A DNA stretch of 64,000 nt from assembly GCF_032854445.1 (NCBI RefSeq), contig NC_088302.1:7991338-8055337 (forward strand), written 5' to 3'. This DNA is from Liolophura sinensis. Its lineage: Eukaryota > Mollusca > Polyplacophora > Chitonida > Chitonidae. Of the stretch, positions 13,197-26,700 are shown piece by piece. The notes under the pieces are model-generated. The model was not told where the DNA came from, searched no databases, and saw nothing but the letters and a program-made list of their open reading frames with translations. A program made the position numbers and the translations under genes. Within the stretch, counting starts at the first letter, position 1, and every line of letters begins with the position of its first letter.

Positions 13197-14093
13197 GGAG
13201 TACGGACAATTTTCCTCCCGCACACATTCCCCCCTAGACATTTTCTCCCCAGACATTTTCCCCTCTGGATATTTCCCCTCCCGGACATTTTCCCCTCCGG
13301 ACATTTTCCCCTCCCTATATGATCAGTAGGAAATATAAATATGATCTTCTAAGTGAGGTCTTTGGTAATGAATAGCTCAGGGGGTCCAACTAAGCAATTT
13401 TTTTGACATATTCACAAAATTCTAGAAGATCTTCGAGAAGATCAGGGGGGTCAAAACAGTCTTTTGTAATCTTTATATATTCACAAAATTCAAATAGTTG
13501 TCTTCATATGGTGAAGATGTTATGTTGATAATCAAAGTGGAACATCCCATAATAATGCTGGGTGTCATCACATGAAAGGAAGATACGCACGTGTATGGTA
13601 TATAAAATCATTCAATGAAACTGTATAGTGAAGAAAAAAGTGAAACAGTATTCCGATAAAAGTTTAATGAATAGACCTGGCAGACGGACAGTGGAGGAAA
13701 CACTAAAAGCAGTGGGCAATTGCATCAGACTGTAACACATGAACTATGTACTATAATGTATTTCACTGAGAAACAATACTTGTTCTCAGTCTGTTGTGCC
13801 AAATAATAAAAGCTTTCTGTTTATTTTGTCAACTGTCCTTTTCCAATATTTCACCTAGTTTGTATCGACTGATTGTATTACAAAGTCTTGATTTAATTGA
13901 ATTGAACGCCACATGGAAAAAACTGCTACAAGTCTCCAGTTTGTAAATGTTTTAATGATTAAGATCTGCTCTTGACTATGGATAATGGAGGACCGACCAT
14001 AGAAGATTCTATTCATACATTGGGAGGGGAAATTGTCCGGGAGGGGAAAATGTCCAGAGGGGAAAATATCTGGGGGGAAAAGGTCCTATATTC
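13197..14093. mobile_element. non-autonomous DNA transposon with tandem-repeat inverted ends
   Basis: The left end (13197-13320) has about six 16-bp repeats of GACATTTTCCCCTCCG. The right end (about 14020-14093) has the reverse complement, GGAGGGGAAAATGTCC-like repeats. The outer ends are an imperfect inverted pair (GGAGTACGGACAATTTTCC and, inverted, GAATATAGGACCTTTTCC). CATTAGGTGT flanks both sides, and the element sits inside a SINE whose two halves rejoin across it. The 897-bp body has no coding frame, so movement would need a transposase in trans. An 8-10 bp duplication would suit a hAT- or Mutator-like family; which one is unknown. Confidence 0.8.
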
Positions 14094-14270
14094 CATTAGG
14101 TGTATGTACATATACTATGTCTTCTTGTGGCAGGCCATGCCTCTGAAGTATTATGCCGAAAACACCAGACACGACACCCCACCCAGTCACATTATACTGA
14201 CACCCTGGGCCACCTCTCAGTGCTGAGCGCCAAGGGAAGCAGCAACAGTGGCCACGGAAAGATCCTTAGT
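14094..14270 (-). mobile_element. SINE family B, body piece
   Basis: Continues the 13140-13196 piece: GTACATATACTATGTCTTCT, TGTGGCAGGCCATGCC, GACACCCCACCCAGTCACAT, TATACTGACACCCTGGGCC and GCTGAGCGCCAAGG. Each matches the inverse of 39102-39457. The tRNA-like head is absent, so the copy was 5' truncated. Confidence 0.75.
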
Positions 14271-15587
14271 TTGCTATCCCTTTTCTTAACACAGGTAGTT
14301 AAAAAAACAACAACCAAGAATCAATGTGTATCAACCATGTGCATACAGAATATGAGTGGACAGGCAGCCTGAATTCTCAGCACACGATACTTGGGGATGG
14401 CCTTTACTAATACAGGGGAAATAACCACGTACCAATTCAACATGAAGATATCTTTTAATAGTTCATTCCCTTCAACTGGCAACACGTAATTTGGCCGTGC
14501 AACACATTCAGCCCAAAGTGGGTGGCCGTGGTTGCAGGCGCGAAACGAATTTTGTAAGAAGAAATAACCCTCCAGTAAAAACAAATATTTATACCTTGTA
14601 ACTCAGATTTGTTGAGCCATTTAATGCTACCAACAGGCTTAAGCACATCATTCTCTCCATTAGGCTGCATGAGTTTGTTGGGTATTCAAGCTTACTTTAG
14701 GACAATGAACGTGATACATTCAGCTGTGTGCATTTAGCAATATTTATCAAGGTGGGAGGGGGCATGGCAAATCGCAATTTATCACACACACACAAACAAA
14801 AAAAAGCCAAAAAAAAGAAAGAACACCATTCCTTCGAACAACTGGTGCAAACAAAAAAGCGATTGTTCTATACATGGCGCGATCCTCAGCGCAGGGATTA
14901 GGTAGATCAGAGGGAATTGGATTCGAAAGTGCGACATAATTGCTCACGGACTTTTGTCTGAAGCCAGGTAACTCATAAGAGCCTACCACTAAACATTGCT
15001 CCAAGTAAGAAATAGGACGAATGAAGCTAAATTTTCACTTCATTTCAATCGTATTCCAACGATCCTGGCTATTATATACCTACAACTTCTGCGATAACCG
15101 TGGCCTCAATCTCCGCCCGATCAGAGGGTTATTTATTTATTTGACCGATCGAATCCGATTTTATCCGATCGAAAATAATGTACACGTCATTGGTGCAAAT
15201 GATAATTTTTAACATTATGAATTTTGACACCCGGTTTCTCTGAATGTTGCATATACACATTTAATACTATGTGTGACAGCTCACTATGTGTTGTATAGCC
15301 TCACGTGTCATTCTGGCGACTGTGACCAGCGCCGTGCGCCAAAAGGAATGATAACACGGCCTAAAGGAATCTTCCTTTTCCTTGGGTTATCTCTGGTTAT
15401 CTCCATATATGAATCTAACTGCCTCTATTGAAATGAAATATAACTGACTACGCGGAGCGAAACATTAGGCAAATAAACCAAACACAGTTGTCTGATATTG
15501 ACCAGTCTAAAGCCTTGTCGTACCAGATTCTGTCTAATGACGTGACAATCTGCAGCTTGGGAGGATGTACGTAAATTCATGACAGCT
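14271..15587. other. no recognisable gene or repeat
   Basis: A+T-rich unique sequence with a short CA run (14786-14800). Nothing recognised on either strand. Confidence 0.4.
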
Positions 15588-15703
15588 TGGGGTTTTACCC
15601 AGAATTCTACAATTTTTTAGTAATATGACGACAAGGAGTCATTAGATGTGTGTACATATACTGTGCCTTCTTACGGGAGGGCGTGTCCATGCCGCCAAAG
15701 TGC
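15588..15703 (-). mobile_element. SINE family B, 5'-truncated
   Basis: Inverted tail TTGGGGTTTTACCC, then GACGACAAGGAGTCATTAGA, TGTGTGTACATATACTGTGC, CTTCTTACGGGAGGG and CCATGCCGCCAAAGTGCT. It stops before the head. Confidence 0.65.
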
Positions 15704-16744
15704 TAGAAATTAGACGAAGCAGTCCAAAACTTGAACATAACCTGTAACTCTTCGTGGTGAAGCTACATACCGGTATATTATATTTAGTCCCGCCAAGTTC
15801 CATTTCAATGCGACGAAGAAAGAAATAAATGTCGAGGAAACTGATTTGTGACGGGCGGACAGAAACGCGTACCCACAATCCCTTCCTGTATCGGTAGAGG
15901 GCTAATAATAATTTACCACTTTCTATCTTTTAAAGACCCCATACATCAGTATACATGCAGAGAAAATTACACTGACCTCATCATCACATGCGAAGTAAGA
16001 TCGATTCCTTGAGCCATTGTAATGAAATATCTTGTATTTTATTGGGAAAATAAATCAGAGGGTGTATATATAATATTTTATGCATATATTATGCTTAATG
16101 GTGCATTACATGTCTTAGGAAAGCTTACAGCAATTTTTTAAATTAATGAGTGTGCGTGAATAATTACTATTGTGGCCACTGGAAGAACATCAACTGAAAA
16201 ATCATGAGGATCAGGGGGAATAATCCAACTTGGCTAAGGGGAGATAATTCACATTGCCAGGTAAAATCATTGTACAAACGTCCCACTGCTTTAATATTAT
16301 TTTACATCAACATTCAGGTTTTGCTTTCAGAATCAAACTTTCAAACTCTTTTGCACAGGTCATACGTGTACATTTTACTATCATTAACATCAGCTCTGCA
16401 CAGGTGAATCTGAAAATTTCCATGTTTGTTACTTTTTCTCCAAAATTATTATGGCTAAGAACTCATCATCTTTAGTGAAATTCCCACAGGGGACTTGTTT
16501 TAAATGTGGAGAAAATTTAAATAAATTAACAAGCTATTTATCTTCTTCAACCTTTAGCTTCAAGGATGAATTTCATAAAAGATTTCTCATATATCAGATT
16601 GCTTCATGGCGTTATAACCCAAATGTCATGTAAAAAAGCATTACAACTGATTTTAAGAACTTCTGAGTGGCAGGAGACATCCTTGAGATTTTAAAATAAA
16701 CACAAACATTGAAACACATCAGAGTTTTTTTGGTCATACATGGT
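15704..16744. other. no recognisable gene or repeat
   Basis: A+T-rich unique sequence. Short plus-strand frames (60-73 codons) show no known motif. Confidence 0.35.
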
Positions 16745-16750
16745 TTTATT
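16745..16750 (-). terminator. candidate polyadenylation signal AATAAA
   Basis: On the minus strand AATAAA is followed, after about 20 A-rich bases, by a GT-rich stretch (CTGATGTGTTTCAATG...), the layout expected of a cleavage and polyadenylation site. It lies 3.85 kb beyond the START-gene stop and would imply a long 3' UTR. Nearer candidates exist, such as AATAAA at 20095-20100. Assignment to this gene is inference. Confidence 0.35.
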
Positions 16751-19700
16751 GATCACTTATACCAGATAATAGTTTGAATGCACAAGAGTGCGGTAATTCT
16801 TTTAAGTTTTGGGACATATACATTACACATGTAAATGCAGCCGGAATACAGTTTCTGTTTTCTCACATAGCAGAACAACATGTACATATCTTTACTTTTC
16901 CAAAAGAACAGACAAAGAGAAATGTAATTCTTTTGCCTCTTCTCTGTCCCAAAAAATTAGAAGAATTACAGTAGATTTTGAGTCACAAGTGACTATATCT
17001 ATATGACACCAATAATTACTAAACAAAACATACATATATCATGTGCTGATTAACTGAAGGTGACCAAGTCAACTAAACAAATACGAGAGGTGACTATAGT
17101 GTGTATAATACATTTAGCAATTGGATAAAATTTTTAAATAACCTTGCAACTTACTTCCTAAAGTCATAATCAATGACAAAACTTTATGTATGTATGTACG
17201 AATCAATCCTTCGGCCCAAGCGGCTCTGAAGCTCACTATGAAGGCTTCTGATTTCAAAGGAAGGACAATTTCTCTGTTGTCCGTCCTCATCATTTAGAGT
17301 CACATTTTGTAATTTTGTAATTTATTCAGGCAGATGCCACAGCTGACTTTAACCAAGCACACTAAACACACTCTTTGTGTGACTGTTCATGAAAATGTTT
17401 CTCCTATCATGGAGTCTCTTCTAGATCACACCATCCTAAAACATCACTCTCTTGAACACATATCATTGGCATATGCAACATGTGGTTGCTTTTCTTTGGT
17501 CGTCTCTCAAAGCCTTGGTAAAGTTTCTTTTGGATGTCAGTATATTTCACACGTTTGCAATGCGTTTATGCAAGCATACTCTGAGGGCATTATTCTGTAT
17601 GGACCGGTAAAATTGCACTTTTTGTGCAGCCCTGAAATTGGCCAATCCAACCAATGTGGTTTTGAGGTGTAAATTGCACTGAAAGTTGCTCTTTCATATG
17701 CGAAAAGATTGAGGAAATAAGGTCACGTAAGGTAGATGTTCATATATCGTACCCGACTCGCTGTGATATTTATTTCAAATGGGATATGGCAAATGATGGT
17801 TAACCTCTATGGTGATATATCTAATCTGGCCAATCTCAGTATAAAATGATGATTTCCATCAGTTATGTTAAATCCAAACTGATCGGTGTCACCAAAAAAT
17901 GAAGATTTCTTTCAGCTGTGATAAATCCATAATAGGATTGTGTCAGAGGCTTAGATTATCCCTGAGAGAGATTGCAAAAAGTAGTTATATGAAACCAGAA
18001 CCTATTCCAAGAAATTTGCAGCAGTAGACAAAATTCAATGCTTACGCGCTTACATATTCCAATCTGGGCTACAAATTGGTGTTACAAACTGCACTATGGG
18101 AACAGAGACAAACGTTAAGCCTTGATCATGGCAAATCTGAGACCCATTCCATGGAGCCATACTGTGCTCGGCGAAGTTGGATGACACAAGGATCTATGAT
18201 TTGTCTCCAAATAAATCGTATTCACAAACACCTCCACACCTTCATTTAATTTGAAAATGTTTTATCCCCACACGTTCCTCATACACATTGTAAGAGAAGT
18301 GAATTACTGGTAAATAATTGTTAAAGGCTTGAATTCACATTGAATACACAAAATACATCTATTTACCTTAAGCATGGTAACATTACTTACAAGAATTGTT
18401 TCCAGCATGGATCATGGCTTATTCTATCCAAAAACTTTTCTTTTTTCCCTCAGGATTTGATCACATTTTAACAGCATTACAGATTCAGTAAATCTTGTCC
18501 AGTAAAATATGACACTACTTCCACTTTAAAGAAAAATGTAACAAATGGCATTAATCAATAGGGAAGAACGTTATACTGGAGAAACAGTGTTGACCATGAA
18601 TTTCTCCACACCAATTTTGAAACCTCAGTGCTCAACAAAGTGTGACACCTTAGTGCTCAACAAAGTGTGAAACCTTAGTGCTCAACAAAGTGTGAAACCT
18701 TAGTGCTCAACAAAGTGTGAAACCTTAGTGCTCCACAATACACGTGAAACTTCAGTGCTCCACAATGTGAAACTTATGTACCCACAATACATGTGAAACA
18801 TTAGCACTCCAGAATATATTTGAAACTTATTTTGATAATCAATAATACATGCTCCACAACGTCTGAGAAATAGTGGTTCTTCACAATGTACGAAATTTGA
18901 AACCTAATTTTGTGCCATTCCCTCTTGAGTTACCAAATCTAGTATTCTCTAATCACACTCACGAAGGGAAATTCTTGTGATGGAGGACAGACAAATATAA
19001 TCACCATGGTTAGTAAGTAACATGATGTTATTTGTCACTCAAGATAAAATTATCATCCAAGACATTTCAAAAGTATTCCACTAGCCAACACTAAAGAACA
19101 GAACTGACCATTGGTGCAATAGATAGCTTCCACATAATATATCAAATATTACCACATACTAAATCCTGGTTTGAATTCATAAACACTGTTTGACAGGAGT
19201 ACAATATATAAATTACACACGAACTTTTACAAAGAGTATATAAATATAAAACATGTGGATACTTGAAAAACAAAGAATGCTAAAAGAAAGAAAATACCAG
19301 TAAAAGTCAAACTTACTTCACAAATATATCTTTTATACACAAAAGTCTTGAACAAAACAAAAAAAGCCCAAAACAACCAATGACTTAAAACTTGGCACAA
19401 AATAAAAGTCATAGCACTACTTATGAGTTTTTCTTCCCTTCAGCTCCATAAATACAAAATATGCCTCATCTGCATGGATATATCCAAACCTCTCCATATT
19501 ATAATTCACATGAAGTGTACACCAAATTTGGAATCTTATGTCAGATTTAACGGAAGCTAAGAAAGTAGTCCCTATCAGAATGTAAGGGACTAACTTAAGG
19601 AAGATTTTGGCACAAATTGTACATTTCTGAAACTTTTTTTTTTGTGTGTGTGAATGTGTCCTTTTTCCATATCTACAGATACAAATAGATAAAATATATG

Positions 19701-20603
19701 TACCCAAGTTTTTTACACTTTTTGCTTGAAATTATGTGCTTATGTAAATTTGGTTACTCATCTTTATTAAGGCTTTTTGGAAAGATTGAATGACAAAGTT
19801 TTAGTAAACTTACATCTGAGATTTAGATAGATTTCTACATCTTAATCCCAGCTCACATCAAATCTTAAGCCGCGGTGCACAAGTAAACTAATTAATGCCT
19901 GATTAAACATGTTACAGTATAGCATCAGTAGTCTCCCTTGGTCCTTCAAAATCTGTATTTTAGACATCTGTTCGAATTAAGAACCAAATTTGTGGCGCCA
20001 GCATCAGGAGCAACTGAAGCTAATACCCGATAATGATAGATATTTATCTGTGGAATAATGAGACAACTGTAGGTAGGCTTAATATTTATTGGTGCCATCA
20101 ATTGGCTCTAATCAAATCCGTGGGTTAATCAAAATCATTCCATTCACGTGGCCATGTACTTAAATGAACAAAAACACACCTCTGAAACCAAGGACTTTGC
20201 TAATGTACCTTTTTCTCAGACAAGACATATTTGTCCAAAAAATTTCACGTTCTAAGACAATATTTGTTCACCACTTTTGTCTAGATATTCAAGTGGTCCC
20301 ATAAATTAAAACTTTACAAGTTATTAATGAAATGTTTGGAAACAGTGGGATAAAAACGAGATGTTCAGCAGACGCTTTTCTTACAAGAATCACCTAAAAC
20401 CAAGAACCGATTCAAAGATGACCTTGACAATGTGAATGTCATGCCAAGACAAGTCTGTTTACTTCCATACATGAATGACAAGTTTCTGGACAACAAATTA
20501 GCCGACAATATCAACAATAATGTTCCATAATCATCCATTTTTTCAAGACAATCTCAAATTTTTCATTTTGTACACAAAGAGACTGATTCTTTGGAGCAGC
20601 AGA
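16751..20603 (-). other. probable 3' UTR or downstream flank of the START gene
   Basis: A+T-rich sequence with no recognisable coding exon on either strand. It contains a small 25-bp tandem repeat (18617-18840), short T/G runs near 19630-19665 and several AATAAA hexamers on the minus strand. No SINE was recognised. How far the transcript extends cannot be seen from the sequence. Confidence 0.35.
18617..18840. repeat. 25-bp tandem repeat
   Basis: About five clear copies of GAAACCTTAGTGCTCAACAA plus AGTGT, followed by decayed copies with CTCCACAATACACGTGAAAC. It lies in the presumed 3' UTR or downstream flank. Confidence 0.85.
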
Positions 20604-20769
20604 TTAATCGTGTGGAGCTGTCAGCTTCCCATCTTCCTTCAAACAATTCCGCAGATTCTCGAAAAACTCAACTTGTGAGCCTGGCATGGCTGATTCGACA
20701 ATACTGCGAGGTAACATTCCACTTAAATCTGGCTGGAGAAAGTTCACCATCCTTGTCTTGTTTGGCTCT
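20604..20769 (-). CDS. START-domain gene, terminal coding exon
   Basis: This 166-bp exon follows acceptor TTGTTTACAG. One base completes Gly, and the frame then reads EPNKTRMVNFLQPDLSGMLP, continues RSIVESAMPGSQVEFFENLR, and closes with NCLKEDGKLTAPHD and TAA. It encodes the last START strand and the C-terminal amphipathic helix that gates the ligand cavity. The longer reading frame reaching 20798 starts in intron sequence and should not be used. Confidence 0.92.
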
Positions 20770-23700
20770 CTGTAAACAACAAAAAAGTTACCATGCATCA
20801 GTCATTGGTACACAATCTGACTTTATTTCATCATTTGTTTCACTTAGACCTGTCAGATGTCTAAGAAGAGGGGCTTAGATGATCTTACATGAAGTCTATG
20901 GGACGTCACCTGCCTTCTGTCAGGGTAACGTACACACTGAGCATGCCTTACTGTGAAAATATGTGTCATATATTAAATTTGATAGTTCTTTGCCAAAGGC
21001 TGGTGGTTTTACTCTAGGCCCTCATGGTTCCCCCTCACATAAGAAAATTGTTTTTATGCAATTAAAAATTTTTTTAAGCATGGTGTTCAGTCCTGATCAA
21101 AATAATAATTAAATACATGACTGATCTGAACAACACCAATGAATAAATGTAACTACAAAGCAAATCCCACCAGCTTACCCAGGTATCCTCATGCATGTCA
21201 AACAGGAAGGGTAATTCCAGCCTCGGACGTATTTGCTGTCAACAGCGCCTTTTGGGTGCTCAATGCTGACGGCTAGTAGAGAAAACAAAGTATGCTGAGT
21301 TCAATCATAAAAATACCATTCCTAATATCTCATATTTAGGCAATTATTTCAAAGCTATTTTCTTTGGGGGAATTTCATTTTCTTGATCATTTTTCAGTAG
21401 AAAGCCAAGGTGTTTACAGGACTAATTTTTGTATGCACCTCTTTGTACATTATTCTGTCATTTGTCCTGTCTTCAATGATACACGTAATCTGACAGCTTT
21501 CCAGCTAGGGATCTGAACCAGCAATCTCGGGATTTCTAGTCTGTGCTTCTATCTCTACGCTAAAGGGAAAATCCCTCCAACCGCGAGGCAGATAACTCTT
21601 ACACCACACTGTGTTATAATAACAGCTGTCATGGACCAATGACAACCCCTGCACTCCCTGTTTTCAAAGGATGCACATTCGGAAAAATATAGGATGCCTC
21701 TGCATCGGTTAGGTAACGGCCATAGGTATATGATAAATTTATTTATATTTTAATACCATTCTTCCACATTGAAAAAAGATTTATTCTCCCTGTAAAATAA
21801 TAATTCATATTGGTGTGACCTTGGATGCTTAAAGAAGAACTGAAATTACTGTTGAAAACTTTATAATGAATTTTATAGGTGTAGCTACATTAATGACCAG
21901 TAAATGTCCTTACCATTTGTGGAGATAAAGTCATCATTTTTCACGGTCTTAACGACATCGATGAAATCTCTGGAGGAAATCACACCCATTAGAGCACTGC
22001 TCGTCACCACGCGGATTATCCTCATGTCCTGTAACAACAAGCAAAATTAATTTATTTGATTGGTGTTTTTATGCAACACTCAGGAATACTTCACGTAAAC
22101 AACTGCAGCCAGCATTATGATGGGAGGAGACTGGGCAGAATCCTTGGGAAACCCACAACCATCTGCAGGCTGCTGACAGATCTTTCCACATGTTATATTC
22201 CCTACTTTTTCCCAGAAGGTGCATCAATGAACATATACTGTATTCCGATCTCTCCAAAAAATGAGAGACAACAGACTATGAGAGTCCAACATATGATGAT
22301 GTAAAGGTAACCTATTCTGAATAAGTTCAAACTGAATACACAAAGCAGCTTTGGAGAAAAAGCTGGAAATAGAAAAAGGGGTGTGAAATAGAAGATAAAC
22401 AAAAAGGGAAAACAATGGTCCAGGCAGATTTTGTGATACCTGAGAAAAAGTAAGTCATGCCAGCTAGTACATAATGCCAGCTAGTACATAATGCCAGCTA
22501 GTACATAATGCAGCGAGTACATAATGCCAGCTAGTACATAATGCAGCTAGTACATAATGCCAGCTAGTACATAATGCCAGCTAGTACATAATGCAGCTAG
22601 TACATAATGCCAGCTAGTACATAATGCCAGCTAGTACATAATGCCAGCTAGTACATAATGCAGCGAGTACATAATGCCAGCTAGTACATAATGCAGCTAG
22701 TACATAATGCCAGCTAGTACATAATGCCAGCTAGTACATAATGCAGCGAGTACATAATGCCAGCTAGTACATAATGCCAGCTAGTACATAATGCAGCTAG
22801 TACATAATGCCAGCTAGTACATAATGCCAGCTAGTACATAATGCCAGCTAGTACATAATGCAGGGAGTACATAATGCCAGCTAGTACATAATGCAGCTAG
22901 TACATAATGCCAGCTAGTACATAATGCAGCTAGTACATAATGCCAGCTAGTACATAATGCCACCAGTTTCAGCTTCTCTGCACTGCAGCTCTGGACAGAC
23001 ACGTCATTCTTTATTTGTTTGTTTCACTCATAACTACGGCCTACACATACTTCAAGATACACGCGTGCCATATAACTGAAGTAAACCGTGGTAAACCTAT
23101 TTGACATAATGGACAAATATGGCCTTATTATGAGGGCGAATTTTACCCTTCTTAAAAAAGTACTGGTACTGTAAGTGGCAAAAATTTTATTCATGATGAA
23201 AGCACACGTTGCCTGAATTTTGGGAGTTCCTTTGATCTCAGAAAGATGTTTTGAGGTTTGTTTAAAATTAGGGAAATATGACTTTTTTGCAAGTTTCAGC
23301 ACCAAATGTGGCCAATTTTTAGAACACATGCACCATTTATTTACTTGATTGGTGTTTTATGCAAATATTTCACTTATACAATGGCAGCTGCCAGTATTAT
23401 GGTGGGAGGAAACCGAGCAGACCTGGGGAAAACCCAAGAAGATCTGCAGGTTGCTGACAGACCTTCTCGCCCAGGCAAGAGAGGAAGTCAGCATGAGCTG
23501 GACTTGAACTCACAGCAACTGCATTGGTGGGAGGCTCCTAAGTCATTGCACTGTGCTGGCGTGCTAACCACCTTGGCCAAAGGCCCCCATATACAATACG
23601 TACCCATGGCATCAAGCAATATGTTAACACAGCATACGGCTTCCTCCCCGGCCATACGTGGGAAGGTATGCCATCAACCTGCAGATGGTCGTGGGTTTCT

Positions 23701-26700
23701 CCTGGGCTCTACCCTGTTTCCTCCCGCCATACTGCTGGCCACCGTCATAAAAGTGAAATATTCTTTTATTTACTAATAAAATAAGTAAAGCACTAATCAA
23801 ATATGTAAATGTATATTGCCAATACATTGAAAGTGTTAATTAAGGATAATCAGTGAGCCCACTGAGGATTGCTTTGCTAGAAATGGGTTGGACATCAATA
23901 CAAGATTGCCTTTGCTAATGTGCCTGGGTTAAACCACCCACTTGTGGCATGTTGCTGACCTACTCTCCCACGCTTATTATGTACAGACCCTGGGATCACA
24001 AAGCAAACTTAAACCTAAGTCAAAATTTCAATCATTAAACTTTGTATTTTTCCGTTCCCTTATTTTGCCTGAAATTTGTTTTACAATAACTTACCCCAAA
24101 TTTATGTTGTCAAGCAATATTTAGACCTTGTTCAGTGAGAAATAAAAATATTAAAGTGACATGAAATCACTTTGTGATCCCGGGGCTAGATATTCACATC
24201 ATACTGCTGGACCGCCAGTGATCTTCCAAGAAACGTCATCAACTGTTTGATATCCCCAATTAAGGTCCCACAAAGAGTGACAGCAAGGGAATACGCCAAT
24301 TTGTCCTAGAGATTAAGATTTTCTTCCCCTCTGCACTTTTCTACCTGGAAAACCACACTGAGATTCATATCTTGATGTGGTTCTTCCAATCAAGGCCCCC
24401 TACAATGGAGCCTCACTAAGTCCCCACCTGTGCAACTGTACATAATAATGTCTTTACCCCTAACTCACATAGACAACAGCCACTTTACAGGAGTGCATGG
24501 TTATACAGAGAAAAAAGGGCAATTAGAGACAACAGCCACTTTACAGGAGTGCACGATTATACAAAGAAGAAAGGGCAATTAGAGATCAAAGGGGAAAGGT
24601 AAACAAACACACAGAGTGTGTACATGACATTAAACTTGGTAATGAATGTCCCTGAGCTCTACATACAAATGTGACTTTTCTGAATTATCTCAAATAATTA
24701 TCTTTCAGTTGGATTATGGTAATGGATAACTGTCTAAATAAAATTCCCACAGATAAACAAATGATTCGTGGTCTACAGGCTGAGAAGAGGAGATCATTTG
24801 CACATTGGACCTATTATTTAGGGCATTTTAAAAACACATGAGGATCCGAAAATATGAAAACTATATGACTGCTAAATAATTAAGACAGAGTGTTAATCTT
24901 TTTATTGGCACATTGCTAAATTGTAAAGTTTTCAGCAAACATCATGACAATCTTTTACAAAAATATAAATAATTTGTTTAAAATTTCTCTCAACTAAATT
25001 ATTAAGTACACTATGGTTGTTTGGCCGACATGTACCTCCAATTAGCATCATAATGACAGGTAATATAGAGTAACAGTTTTCTGACATTCAACCTTCACCC
25101 TGGGGTACTATATAATACCTGAAAACAGGTTCATGTAACTGCAAAATTTGGGCATTCGCCAAAAAGAAGAAAAGAAATTCTGAAGTGGTAAAACGGGCAT
25201 TCTCTTGGCTTGATGTTACTTACAAAATGTCTGATATGCTATTTTCACACCTTTTCAATATTGTTACATCAGACAAGGGGGGATGGGTGGGGGAAAGGAG
25301 GTGGGGGGGGTGGCTAGACTTTGTGGAGATCTGGAGAAAAAATTTATCACGTGAATAAACAGCACTTTAACGCAGGTTCAGACAAATCAAAACTTTGATT
25401 TTAATCTGCGCTACTCCTGACGAAATTCAGTCCTTTTTCGACTTTTTAATGTTGTTTAGTTTTCATGCACTCTGGCAGAATCGTTCATCGTCTGTGTGCG
25501 CCTGTGTTTCTCTTGTGGTACACAGCGTAAGTATACTTTGCACTGGTGGCAAGTAGTGAGTTATGCACTTTTGTGCATGACTTATTGTGTACTTCACGAT
25601 GTAATCCTACATGGTGATGCTGATATTGTTTTCGTAAATGTTATAAATGAGAACCGATCTTCAGCTATCATAGAAGACGGCACGACTAAATTAAATATCA
25701 AATATAGGATCTATAGTAAAAATGAAATTCGCTGACTGCCGTCTTCATTGATTGGAACATACTGCTTTAATATTTCTCCCTCCCAATAAAAGATAAATTT
25801 ATGGGACAAGGAATTAAACATTTACTAATTTAATTTACAAACGGACAATTTCCATGTTATATGGAGGTGACAACAACATGTGATCAAGAGATGAAGTCAT
25901 TTTCCATGCTATAAAAAGTAGTATATAATAATAGCAAGCGAAGTATCCAAATAATGAATTTTATTTCTATTTGCCATACGCAGCAACTTCAAAACTGACG
26001 CTAGGCGATACATGATTCAATATTTCAGTTTTATTTAAACAATTTTTAAGATTGATAAAGAATCTACGATTAGACATATGTATACAGAAACAATGTTTGT
26101 TAAAGAACGATTGAATATAAGATTTGAGAGCAAAGTTAAAACAAGTTCAATGTACAAGAATTTAATGAAATTAACAAGATTAAAAGTTGTTACTTTTACC
26201 TGCACATAAAGTGCAAACAGTCAAGCAATTATTTAGAAGACAAATAAATAAACGATACATAATATATGATAGACTATTTACACAGGGTGGTTAACACTGT
26301 TTGTAATACCCATACAGTTGTATAACATGAAATGAAATGTCAAGGACTTAATACCAAACATCAGGAAACAATTACCGTATTTCACCTAGTCTAGTATTTC
26401 TCAAATGACACACTTGACTGTGACGGATCCATTTGACTTACAATGCCTCGTACATGTAAGAGTTTTTTGTGCAGTTTGATCAATTTCATCAGACAAACCC
26501 AAATGTTGGCATCAAAAGTATTATTTCAAGATCTGTAGGTGTTTCTGAAAGTGTATTTTTACATACCAAACTCTCAGTGAAATATTCTATTTTTTTTAGT
26601 CATCCAGAGAGATAAATTTCAAATTTCAGTCAGATATTTAATTTAGTAAATCAGCACACTGCTGTTCAGTCTGTACATAAGCCTATGAGTCTACCTGTAA

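Noticed and set aside
13078-13329. 83-codon frame with a SPDIFPS repeat
   Set aside because: The repeat is the translation of the 16-bp tandem repeats in the transposon's left end.
20604-20798. 64-codon minus frame as a stand-alone gene starting at its Met
   Set aside because: Its first residues are intron sequence before a clear TTGTTTACAG acceptor. The real exon begins at 20769 and joins the upstream START exons.
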